A stretch of 64,000 nt of DNA, taken from NCBI RefSeq assembly GCF_905220415.1, contig NC_059556.1, positions 3,112,501 to 3,176,500 of the forward strand. The letters are read 5' to 3'. The DNA comes from Colias croceus. Its lineage: Eukaryota; Arthropoda; Insecta; Lepidoptera; Pieridae. Shown here piece after piece: positions 33,246-44,930 of the stretch. Below the pieces are notes generated by a model that did not search any database, had not been told where the DNA came from, and saw nothing but the letters and a program-made list of their open reading frames with translations. Within the stretch, counting starts at the first letter, position 1. Each line of letters starts with the position of its first letter. A program made the translations under genes and the position numbers.

Positions 33246-33959
33246 TAGCGCCCACGGTAATGATTGTCTTTGACACTACGATGTTTTAGTGTTGCCAGGT
33301 GATATAGTTTTAGGGTACCCAATAGATTTCAAGAGAAATGTATTGTTATTGCCCCATTGTCTTTATCTATGTGATGTAGAGAGCACAGAGCTCTTTATTT
33401 GGTTCTAGCGTGAGAGCGAAATAAATTTTGAAATTTGCCAAATTTAAAACAAAAAAATAATAACAAAAGTTAATAGGAAATATAAGCACTGTTTAGTAGT
33501 TTTAAATATACTTTTTTAACGTGAAAATATATTACTTATCTTTCCTTTATACTTAAGACTAACCTTCGTAACGATAATTTAACAGAGTATAAATAGTAAA
33601 TAGTAATATGTTTATTATACGACGCGATATTTTCGCATGACATTATTTATTTTAATTAGTTATCTAGTAATCATGTCAAATAAAAAAAGCTCCACCCTTC
33701 TCTATAGTTTTTTAATATCAAAGCTTCACTTGTTTTAAAAATATGAATGAATAAATTGTTCATATGAAAGGATATGAGAGTCGGAGTTATTTTTCAAGAA
33801 AGTGACGGGCACGAAATATTAAAATTTCTGAAACAATCTCGAGAGCTAGCCTTGGTGTATTCAGACAACATGTTATTTAGAATACTTTGTACATACTAAA
33901 GACACTCCTTGCTCCAAGATTAAATATTGTGTACCAATTTATTTTGATAAACAATAATG

Positions 33960-33961
<2 letters not shown>

Positions 33962-33998
<37 letters not shown>
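33962..33998. repeat. Uninterrupted run of 37 T at the 5' edge of a LINE
   Basis: Thirty-seven consecutive T, followed directly by CGCGGGTAGGCGCACAAAAA. The length may be unreliable in an assembly. Confidence 0.9.
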
Positions 33999-34208
33999 CG
34001 CGGGTAGGCGCACAAAAAGGCGTAACGTTTTTCTAAAGAACTCTAATATTTTAAATAGTATTTCTAATTATTTTCAATGTTTTTGTACATATTTGTGTGT
34101 TAATACAGTGCCTTTACCTACCAGTATAATAATTCCAACTCTAGAACACTATATAATATCACTGGTTCTTCTTACACATTTTCACTGTTTCAACTATACT
34201 ACTGCACT

Positions 34209-34973
34209 ATGGAATCTGTCCAACAAACCATGATGGAGATGACAGCTTCTTTCAATAAACGGATGGCTGAGTTTCAGCATGATCTGCAAAGTCTTCATAA
34301 TGTTAACGCGCAACCTGCTACAAGTAGTCCAACTTCTAAATTGGCTGCTGAATTTAATACGTTTCAGTCATTCGTACTATCTTCCCTTAAAGCCTTACAT
34401 GATCAAATCACATTACTCTCTAACCAGTACAATCATTTGGAGATGAGGAGCCGCAGGAAAATATTATTGATTCATGGCATTCCCGAGGCTTCTAAGGAAA
34501 TTCCTTTGAACTTGGTGACTAACATTGTGAATCAACACTTGAAGGTTCCTGGATTTAAAGAAGATGCCATTTCACGCTGCCATCGCTTGGGGTTTTCAAA
34601 GAAGGATAAACCCAGACCCATTGTTGTCAAATTTAAAGACATGACAATGAGAAACAGTATTTGGTTTTCAAAAACGGAACTAAAAGGAAGTGGTTACACA
34701 ATTTCAGAATTTCTTATCAAAGAAAGGCACAACGTTTTTGTGGCTGCTAGATCGCGTTTCGGAGTAACAAATTGTTGGACCAAAGATGGATGCATTATTG
34801 TGAAAACTGACGATGGTTCCAAACACAAGGTCACTTTGATGTCTGATCTTGATAGCATTTCAGCCCCCCTTTCTAATTCTCCTCCTAGCGCTGCTGCTGC
34901 TGCATCAACTTTAGCCAAGGACGGCAAACAGTTACAGAATGTGAGGCCAAAACGATTTGGCAGAGCTAAGTGA
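34209..34973 (+). CDS. LINE ORF1 protein, 254 aa, coiled coil plus RNA-binding-like domain
   Basis: Residues about 1-95 are Gln/Leu/Met-rich with heptad-like spacing, likely a coiled coil for trimerisation. RRKILLIHGIPE at about 82-93 opens a domain of the type seen in L1 and CR1 ORF1 proteins. It includes CHRLGFSKKDKPRPIVVKF at about 121-139, a WFSKTELKGSGYTISEFL segment and a basic C-terminus ending KRFGRAK. The product should bind element RNA. The frame is intact. It differs in design from the ORF1 at 2-514, so the two LINEs belong to different families. Confidence 0.85.
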   Translation: MESVQQTMMEMTASFNKRMAEFQHDLQSLHNVNAQPATSSPTSKLAAEFNTFQSFVLSSLKALHDQITLLSNQYNHLEMRSRRKILLIHGIPEASKEIPLNLVTNIVNQHLKVPGFKEDAISRCHRLGFSKKDKPRPIVVKFKDMTMRNSIWFSKTELKGSGYTISEFLIKERHNVFVAARSRFGVTNCWTKDGCIIVKTDDGSKHKVTLMSDLDSISAPLSNSPPSAAAAASTLAKDGKQLQNVRPKRFGRAK

Positions 34974-35579
34974 TCATATTTCCATATATTCATTCTTGTA
35001 ATTCTTTAATTTCAATCATTTCCTTTACTTTTATCTTCAAATCTAAATCATGTTAATGTTGTGCTCAATATCCTTAGTTAAATTACCATTCTTGTTGTTT
35101 AATTAATGTTTCCTGGTCTATCTTTCATTGACTTATAAACTTCCTTGTGTAGACTCTTGTGTTTTTTTTTTTACTAGAATTAGGACTTCCAAGAAATATC
35201 AAACAATTATTTTAATGTTTACCCGCTTGCTTTATTATTATTTTGATTTATTAATATATATATATATATGTCAGATGTCTGTCAGATGTCATTTATTTAC
35301 TGTCAATACCTACATACTATTGTTTGACGTTTGTTGAAGTTGTGTTTTGTTGTCATGGATTCTAGCACTTTTGCCATATATAGTTGTAATTTTAAAATTA
35401 TTATACGTGTTTGTTTGATTCTCTGTTAATATCTGGTGGTAAAGGATATGTACGATTTTTTTGTTTTTTTTACAAAATATTGTCAATTTATTTTACTGTA
35501 CTTATTTATTTATCATTATATATTTTTAATTAGAATATATTTATTTTATTATTATATTTATTTTATATTGTATATTAAT

Positions 35580-38530
35580 ATGTCTCTGAATTTTAGTGCA
35601 GCCGATAGTGATTCTTTTATCTCCGTGTGTTCTGATAGGTCCTCAGGAGATGACAGTTTCCATAGCATCTCCTCTTCTTCTTCCTTGGATATTCCTTCCC
35701 TTTTCTCTAACGAACAAAAAAACTTTAATGTTATTCACCTTAATGCTCAGAGTATTCCGGCACACTATCCTGAATTTCTCGCATCGTTTGATGTTAACTC
35801 ACTACATGCTATATTAATCTCTGAAACCTGGTTAAAGCCCTGTTTACCTTCTGTAGCCTACAATCTCCCAGGTTTTGAGTTAATACGTAATGACCGCGTT
35901 GGACGGCCGGGTGGAGGGGTAGCAATTTATTTACGAAATCATATTCCTTTTTCTATTGTTAGTTGTTCTCCCCAACCCCCGCCTTCTGATGCGGCCGAGC
36001 ATCTTCTTGTTGAAGTCACCTTATCCAACGCCAAAATTCTTTTAGGAGTTTTTTATTCGCCTAACCTTCGTGTTGATTTCTTTTCTTCTTTTGACTGTAC
36101 TCTTGACTCTTTTTCTCCTCTCTATAAGCATGTAATTCTTATGGGTGACTTCAACACTTGCCTTCTCAAAAATGACCATCGAAGTAGAAAGTTGATATCC
36201 GTTGTTGATTCATATAACCTTAACATCCTTCCTCTTCGAGCTACCCACTCCCTTCCTAACTGTTCTCCTTCTCTCCTTGATCTAATCATAGTCTCCTCTC
36301 CTGAGCATGTTGCAAAACATGGTCAATGCCCTGGTTCCTTGTTTTCTTATCATGACCTTATTTTCCTCTCTTACACAGTGAAACCACCCAAAACTAAACC
36401 TAAAATTGTCATGCAACGCAATTTTGGTAAAATCAATCATGATGAACTGCGTGAAGATGCTCTCAAGATCGATTGGTCGGCTGTTTACTCTGAAAATTCC
36501 ATTAACGATAAGGTGGCTCTCTTCAACTCTTTACTACTGAACTTATTTGATAATCATGCTCCAATACGTCCAGTCAAGTTGAAGCAGCTTCCCGCTCCTT
36601 GGATGACGGCTGAACTTAAATCGTTGTTAAAAAAAAAGGCTCGTGCTAAGGCAAAATTAAACTCCACAGACTCTGATACTAATCGTGAAAAATTTCAGAA
36701 AATTAGAAATCGCTGCAATACATTATGTAGGGATGCACAACGACGTCACATATCCCAATCTGTCGAAAACGGCGACCCCTCTAAAGTTTGGAAATTCCTA
36801 CAAACTCTTGGTATTGGCAAAAAAACGCACAAATCTTTTCCGTCATCAGTTAATATTGATGATCTAAATTCCCACTTTTCTAGTCCATTTTTGGGCTTTG
36901 ACGCTTACTCGAAATCCCGTACATTAAATTATCTCAACTCCTTACCTTCTCCTGATTTTCCTCCGTTTGTTTTGCGTCAGTTTACCGATTGTGGTGTTGA
37001 GAAGAGTATAATGTCAATCACCTCTAAGGCGGTTGGAAGTGACTGTATTGGTCGGAACATGATCATTCCCATCCTTCCTATCATTATCCCGATTATCACT
37101 CATATTTTAAATTTTTCCATCTCCTCTGGCCAATTTCCTGATAATTGGAAAAATGCACACATTTTTCCTCTCCCCAAGAATCCTAAACCATCTGCCCTTT
37201 CAGACTTCCGTCCTATTGCTATTTTACCCTTCCTGTCTAAAGTTTTAGAACGCTTAGTACAAGAGCAACTAAGTCGCTTCCTCAATACTCACGATCTCCT
37301 CAATCCTTTTCAATCTGGCTTCCGACCAGGTCACAGCACAACTACTGCTCTTATCAAAATCACAGACGACATTCGCCGGGGGTTTGACAACAAGCAGCTA
37401 ACATTACTTTCTCTACTTGACTTTAGCAACGCATTTAACACCGTCGATCATGATGTTTTGTTAGCAATGCTTCGCTCGCTCAACATATCTCCAACGGTTA
37501 TTGACTGGTTTCAAAGTTACTTGTTTGGACGTCGGCAGCGTGTCATGGTTGAAGACTTGTCTTCTTCTTGGTGCAACGTAAATGCTGGCGTTCCGCAAGG
37601 TGGCGTGTTGTCTCCTCTCTTATTTTCAATTTTCATTAACTCTATTTCCAAGAATATTAATTCTCCCTATCATATGTATGCAGACGATTTTCAATTATAT
37701 TCGCACGCCTCTTTATCTGAACTACCGAACGAGATTTTTCGCATAAATACTGAGCTTGCTACCATCGTTAAATGGAGTAAAGACCATGGTTTAAAAATAA
37801 ATCCTGAAAAAACCAAGGTTATTGTTTTGGGAAGTAGACAGCTCACAAGTAGAATTAACTGGGAAGACCTACCTAGTGTTATGGTTGACGGCACAATGAT
37901 TCCCTTCAGTAAAACGGTGAAAAGTCTTGGTTTGCACTTAGACGAAAACTTATCCTGGTGTGACCAAGTAAAGGAAGTGCGGAAAAAGTGTATGCCTCTG
38001 CTTCTTCTCTTCGTCGGTTGCGCAACTTTCTTCCGATTTCTACCAAAATTGCGTTGACTCAATCCCTTCTACTCCCCTTCCTGGATTATGCCGACTCCTG
38101 TTATCCCGATCTTCACGAATATCAACTGGACGCTCTCGAGAGGCTGCAAAACTTTTGCATCAGATTCATCTTCGGCTTACGCAAGTTCGATCATGTTTCT
38201 GATTTTCGCAAAAGACTTCACTGGCTCCCTATTCGTCTTCGCCGGAATACTCACATCCTTCAACTCTTGTACTCTATCCTGTTTGACCCGAAAACTCCTA
38301 TCTATCTTAAGAATCAGTTCCAATATTTACATTCCAATAGTTCCCTTTCCCTTCGTTCTTCTGATCTCCTTCTCCTATCCACCCCTATTCACCATTCCAA
38401 TTTTTTTAACTCATCCTATACCGTCCTAGCAATTCGACTGTGGAATGCTCTCCCTGAAACCATCAGACGTGCCAAATCACTGCATATGTTCAAAGCACTT
38501 GTCAAAGAGCACTATTTTTCCACTATTTAG
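35580..38530 (+). pseudogene. LINE ORF2 (endonuclease and reverse transcriptase) with one frameshift
   Basis: The first frame runs from ATG 35580 (an upstream ATG at 35436 only adds an AT-rich stretch) to the TGA at 38055-38057. The endonuclease is at about residues 40-270, with HLNAQSIPAHY, SETWLKP, GDFNT and SYHDLIF. The reverse transcriptase includes FRPIAILPFLSKVLE, SLLDFSNAFNTVDHDVL, GVPQGGVLSPLLF and YADD at residues 700-703. Near 37985-37990, in a run of five A, the frame changes, and the C-terminal part (LLPFLDYADSCYPDL, RLHWLPIRLR, AIRLWNALPETIR) continues in another frame to the stop at 38528-38530. A missing A in that run explains it. The copy is therefore probably inactive unless the gap is a sequencing error. 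Confidence 0.9.
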
Positions 38531-39022
38531 TTTCCTTTTTTTATCTTATGTATATATATTTATATATTTATATGAATATGTATTTGTATATATATCATGT
38601 TTAATAATATGTATTATGTATAGTATGTTATATTTTATGTATTAGCATATTTATGTCTTATATTTATTTAATTGTATTTATTACTATTTTTAAGTATTGA
38701 TGTAGTATGTATGTAATATTGATATTTTTGAGTTTTGTGTGCATAATTATCTATTTTATAATTATTGTATCCTTGTATATTAAGGTTTATTTCCCATAGT
38801 TTTTGATTTTGTTTTTATAACCTTGATTTTATTTATTTTCTTTTTGATTGCGCCTTCGCGTTTAACCAGCATCGTACATGTCTTTTATTAATATGGTTGC
38901 CTGGAAGAGATTGCTTTAAGCAATAAGGCCGCCTTTTGTGCACTTACCGTATTCATGTTTTCTTGTTAAATTATGTTTTTATTACTGGTACTTGTACAAT
39001 AAAGTGTCATAAATAAATAAAA

Positions 39023-40362
39023 AATGAAAAACTTACAAAAACGATGTATTACCAGGTATAACCTAGTTTTCCATTTTTTTTTGTCTCATATAGATAATTA
39101 TTAGACCTAGGGTATAATGATTTCGATTTGCAACAAAAAATGCTTAGAAATTAAATGGAGCTAGAGACATAACGAACTTTACATAAGTTGGTAAACTTCC
39201 TTTCCAAATTAAGTCGACTCTACATTGATAGTCTGTTGATATGTAACGTTCAACAAAAATTATGAATTGACTTATAAAAATTGCAGCGAAACACAAAAGT
39301 TAATATAACTTAGAGAACACTAACTTATTAAAACCCCTTAAAATCCAGTAAATTGATAAAGAGCAACTTTACCTTATAATCAGAAGTCTTGACTGCAGAA
39401 TGCATTTGCTATCAAAGGATTTTGATCTCGTAATGTATTCATTATAGAATGCAAATAAGGTTTGTTTCCCTTGTACCCGTCACACGTGTGAATTGCTTGC
39501 TAATTACTATTTATAACTATGAAGTGGCAATTAATTAAATCTTATCAGTGTATCGATGTTAGCAAATGGAATTAGCTGACGAAATTGTTTTTGCTATTCA
39601 GCTACCTACTTTATTTTATATTTGGTTTTATTTGTACGGTGTAGTCAATAGTTACCTATTTACTGAGTGTTGAATACAATTAACAACTTTTTAAGTTCAT
39701 AAATATTAAGCTTTAAAAATAATAAATGTGTGTAGTACGCATATGTGTAGGTATTATAACAAATTTCCTTATAACAAAAAAATGTAAGACAAATTATAAG
39801 TTACATGGTGGCGAGTAAAAACTATTTATATATCTAATTATGTATATTATTATGTATTTAAAGTGCATGATTTCATTTATAGCAGTTATCATCTTAAGTT
39901 ACGATCTACACCTCTAATTAATAATGAAATGAAATGAAATGAAATGAAATAAATTTATTTGTCCATTATATGATTTACAATTAATGTACGTCAGTGGTCA
40001 ATTAATGTACGTCAATAGTATGAAAATAACATTATTGTTACGAAATTATTATGTAAAAATTGTATAAATAATTTCAACAATACATTACAATACAATTCCA
40101 ATTCCAATAAATCACATTATCATGCATAACTTTACAAGAATTTATCTATATTCTTACGTAATTCCAAAGACAATAGAATATGCACCCAAATGTTTGTATT
40201 GAAAATGCCAAAGTCCAAGTAAAAGCTGGTAAATGGTTAAATAAAATCAATTGAATTGAACCCAATTAAAGCACTGGTACTAGGTGTGTACTGTTTAATG
40301 TTTCACACGGGACAATGGGAAAACAATTCCTGTTTAGAAGTATAAAAAGTAGTAGGATAATG
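39023..40362. other. No gene seen
   Basis: AT-rich; only the (GAAAT)n microsatellite at 39926-39950 was noted. Confidence 0.5.
39926..39950 (+). repeat. (GAAAT)5 microsatellite, possibly a LINE tail
   Basis: Five perfect GAAAT units, followed by AAATTTATTTGTCC. It resembles the tail of a truncated retrotransposon, but no body is recognised. Confidence 0.8.
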
Positions 40363-40591
40363 TCCTACTAATATTATAAATGCGAAAGTTTGTATGGATG
40401 TATGGATGTATGAATGTTTGTTACTCTTTCACGTAAAAACTACTGAACCGATTACAATGAAATTTAGCACACATATAGAGGGTAACTTGGATTAACAAAT
40501 AGGATAGTTTTTATCCCGGAAATCCCACGGGAACGGGAACTATGCGGGTTTTCCTTTGCAAACGCGGGCGAAGCCGCGGGCGGAAATCTAG
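40363..40591 (+). mobile_element. Helitron-like element, family A variant
   Basis: TCCTACTAATATTATAAATG start, (ATGT/GGAT)n instead of CTGT, TACTCTTTCACGTAAAAACT, ATCCCACGGGAACGGGAACT, GCGGGCGAAGCCGCGGGCGG and a CTAG end (40588-40591). Confidence 0.82.
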
Positions 40592-43500
40592 TATAGAATA
40601 ATATAGAATTTACAGTATTACGTTAAAAAAAATTTTTCGTGGCTTATTTGGAATTTTCGTTGAATGAAAGATACATTCTGGAGTCTCTTAACTTTTAAGA
40701 AGTCTTTGGATCGTAATACTTATTTATTAAATCAATTATTTTTGAATTAAGAACCATTGAATTTAAAAAAATGTAGATTTTTTTTTTTGATAAGCGGATT
40801 TGATTTGCATCTTTTAGAAAAGAATTTTATTTTAAACAAATACATAGTATCAAACATAACTATTTTTAATTTTTATATACCTACTACGAGCATAATCCTT
40901 ACTTTTTTTTCTATCCAATTGTGACAATAATAATTATAACAATATGTTTTAATTGCTAATGTTACGTCCACACGGTAAACGCAAGCATGACCAACCCCAC
41001 GTCAAGCCCAATAGAACGTACTAACGTTACTAAGAGATTGTGTTTTCGTATCAATCAAACGTGACGAAACACTGATCGAAGCTTAGTTTTACTATTAATT
41101 TTGCTACAGTTTTGCAATTTAATTGGTATAAACGAACGCGTAATATATTATACGGAACTACGTCGTTTATTTGATTGCAGTTTAATTCGATCGCGGTTTG
41201 GTTGTGAAATTAATCTTTTCTTTGCATACTTAATAACAAGTACCACATAAGTATATGCACAAAATATATTTTTATTTTAATAGATAATTACTTATAATTT
41301 CTAATTTTATACATTTCAATAATAAATAACTAGTTTAGAAAGTGTTAAGCATTACCTCTAGGCCCTAACGTTATGCCTTTATATTTTTTACCTACATATA
41401 CACTACTTTGCATCTACCTCGATTCAGTTACAGATTCTTATGGTAAATAAAAGCAAAAACATGGCATAAGATAAACATCTAAAACAAGCGCTTTACAGTA
41501 GACAAAACAGGTTTATAATGAGCTGCCGTCAAACATAGGACGATGTACCGTTCACCGTGTGACCACTGAGCTTAGAGAAGCTTTGTGACATGGTGTGATT
41601 GACTACTAATTGTTATCATATATTGGAAGATTTTTTTTGGGCTTTTGGTGTTTGTTTTTTAAAAATTACAGACACACTTCGGTTAAGTATAGACTTTTAA
41701 CTGTAATAATAAAGTAGTTATAACGCTCTCCTACGCTAAATACAAAATAAATCAAATTTACAGCTCGAAATAACCCCAGGTTTAAAGTAAGCTTAGTAAT
41801 AAATTATATGAAATAATATAATAAATTAGAATAAAGATTCTAATGACTATACTTTCTTATTTCTAAAAGAAATCAAACAATTCACAACGGTACTTAAGCG
41901 ATATTATTCATTGGCACTATTCATAACCACGTTCGTTCTAAATGAATTGAAATGTAGGATGAAATAATATTGAAACATCTCAATTTAAATAAATTAAATC
42001 CAAAATTAACTGGCTCAATATTGACCTTGTTTAGGACGATTATTCTAAATGTCAATATGAAATGAACATTTGATTCGCATACTATGCATTCGCTTTGTCA
42101 TATAAACCGTCCAAAAGTTCAACTTGTCTTTTATTCTAACAAAACTTTCAAACCACAGATAAAATATTTATAAACAAAAACTGCATTACTAGCAGAACTC
42201 GAATGTCGTAACTACTAGGAAATTAATAAAAACAATACAACAATTTCTCATATGCCACAAGAATTTCATAACTCGGAAAGTCAATTAAACTTCAGTCCAG
42301 TCGATCGAAATAATCGTGAAGGCTTAGACCACACCAAATATGGTGCTAAACAGCATTGTTCGAACGTTGTGTAAGCTGTAGAAAGTTTGTATGAAATGCA
42401 TTGTGTTGTGTGGACTTAGCATTATACAGTTTGACATAACTATGGTTTGGAGCTAATTTTATTGGCGCAGAATATTTGAAATTCGTTATTATGGAATTTA
42501 TTAAGTGACTGACTAAAATAGTCAAAAATTAAAGTTATATTGAAGTTTATTTAATAGTAAGTGATCATACGGAACAAATACAAGGCACTTTTGAACGGGT
42601 TTATTATTTATACTTAATAATTTCGATAACAACAAAAAAAGGAACACGTAATTTATTGTTATTTTCAAATATGTGTTGTGTACCTATTTGATTCTAAAAC
42701 ATAACGTTGCTTTATGTTCTATAATAAACGTCTATTTGTTCATTTAAATATATCCTTATTATATTACGTTTTATTACACGAATGATACTTATATAAAACT
42801 ATGCAGAAATCTCATCTCAACTATACGGTACGTATTTAATTTTATGACCAAGTGACAAGGCCTTAGCTATTTCACACTCACAACAAAATATGTATATTTT
42901 CTTACGACCGCTATATTCATAATATTCTTCACTGACATCGCCAATACTTTTATATTTTTATAAGCATACTAGTTTGTCGGAATCAATTTTCATATAAATA
43001 ACAATTTATATTCCTTGCATATCGTGCTTCATAACGATTTCAATATAAGGCTGCGCTTGAATTTAATGTTTTGAAAATGGACTAAGATAATAAATAATAA
43101 ATAATAAACATAATAAATAATACAATAATAAACTCAGAAGTTAATTTTAAAGTAACGTATTATGTTATAATATGTGAGGATTATAATATTATTTTAAATT
43201 TAAAATAATCAATATTAAATAGAGGTTCAGCCATACAGGCGTAACTGGAAAATAACTAGTTATGAGTGTGAGTAAAAATGTCTCTAAGGTGACCGAAAGC
43301 GACTATCATAAAAGATAAAATCTTTATTCATAAACTACAGAATATGTTCATGTTTTTATGTCAAAATCATAGGTCTATTGTCAGTTCAAACCTGTGGTTC
43401 AAACACACCATAATATGCGCCTAATTTTGGTAACATAATTCGAAACACTTCATTCCTCCTCAGTTTGTTTTCATTCCTCTTTTAAAGATATTTCCTACAA

Positions 43501-44653
43501 AAATTTCACTCCTTAAAAATTCAACCAATTCACCATTGCCTTGAAACTCACCATAGCACACAACGTGACCAAAAGGTTCCAATATAACTTTTTTTTTAAA
43601 CTTACAGAGGAATTGTTCAGCATATACCTCTATAGTTCTCTCAATAACATCTTATATTTTACAAAACATAACTCCGACACAAACATAACGAATCATTTAG
43701 AGCTATTTTATATCAGATTGTGTCAGATAATAAAAGGACTAACAAGGCTCTATTTTACATTAAGTGTGATATTAACATTGATATCTTTATAGCTTTGCAG
43801 TTTACGCAATTATTTAGCTCTCGCCTTTCACAGCAGCTGTTAGGCATACAAAGCGACTTATTATACTGGTATTTCGTAAAATCCTACTATATTTAGTCAT
43901 GCGACTATGCTATAAAAGTTAACTAAGAAAAACTATGCATACAACATTGTGGTTCTGCGGTTTACAGACGCTCGAATGTTTTATATTGTAGCATGTTTAA
44001 TACTGACAAGTTATTATTTTATTAAAAAAATACAATTTCAAACAATTTTATCACCAGATTGATACATAATTGATAAGTAGCATAAGAAATAAAAAAAACT
44101 GCTCGAACTATCAAGCACTCCAATTACAAAAATACTGTCGCGAAATACAATTGTTTCTTATTAACTAACAAGTGATGTAGATAAAGAAATTCTTCAAAAT
44201 CGAATTTAAATATTCATTTACATATGCACTCTTATTCAATCTAAAAATTGACTCATCCTGTTGAACTTTTAAAGAAAAGAATGTAAGTTTTATCTTTACA
44301 TCTAATCCAATAATCCCACGTCATTTTTTACCGACATTTCTCAGTATAATTAAGTCGATACGATATTAATATTTTAATGCAGCGCCTTAATAAAATCTAA
44401 GTATCTACAAATCTTTATGAATATCGTCGTTGGTTGCAAAAAAATACATCTTGATATTTTTATAATCGCCCATCAATGTGACTTAAAATGTTACCGCGAG
44501 CTATGTATCGCGTACAACATAATAATTATAAGCCTTTATCTGTTTTATTTTGTATAAAGATATGTGGATGTTGGTAATTCTAGAATAATCTACTAGAAAC
44601 TTTTTGTATACGCTGCACTGAAAAACACAGGATTTAGAAGCTCGTAAAGGCTG
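40592..44653. other. No gene seen; two possible small inverted-repeat elements
   Basis: A weak pair of ends, GTCCACACGGTAAACG (about 40966) and GTTCACCGTGTGAC (about 41551), could bound a 600-bp element. A 103-bp element is listed at 42320-42422. Nothing else is recognised. Confidence 0.4.
42320..42422. mobile_element. Small MITE-like inverted-repeat element
   Basis: GCTTAGACCACAC at 42322-42334 and GTGTGGACTTAGC at 42408-42420 pair at 11 of 13 positions. Confidence 0.4.
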
Positions 44654-44930
44654 ATTTTTAAACCGACTTCAAAAAAAGGAGGAGGTTATCAATTCGGCCG
44701 GTAGGTATGTTTTTTTTTTATGTATGTACACCGATTACTCCGAGGTTTCTGAACCGATTTACGTGATTCTTTTTTTGTTCGATGCTTGATGCTGTCGAAT
44801 TGGTCCCATAAAAATTTTATTCGGATAGGCCCAGTAGTTTTTATTTTATGAGCATTTTTGTCTGTAGGTATTTGTAAATTTTGCAAGTGCAAGTTTGAAG
44901 TCGGTTGTTTTTAACGCAGTTATCACTTGT
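44654..44930 (-). mobile_element. Non-autonomous element with AACCGACTTCAAA ends, inverted copy
   Basis: Near-identical to 28776-29048 in the opposite orientation, including the same outer ACAAGTGATAACTGCG block. Differences are a few substitutions and small indels. Confidence 0.8.

Larger units (their letters stand above)
33999..39022 (+). mobile_element. Near full-length LINE (CR1/Jockey type)
   Basis: 5' UTR about 33999-34208, ORF1 34209-34973, a 0.6-kb inter-ORF region, ORF2 about 35580-38530 with one frameshift, and a 3' UTR ending CAATAAAGTGTCATAAATAA at about 39022. The 3' tail hairpin region at 38893-38945 matches the short copy at 14948-15090. No clear target duplication could be read. 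Confidence 0.88.
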
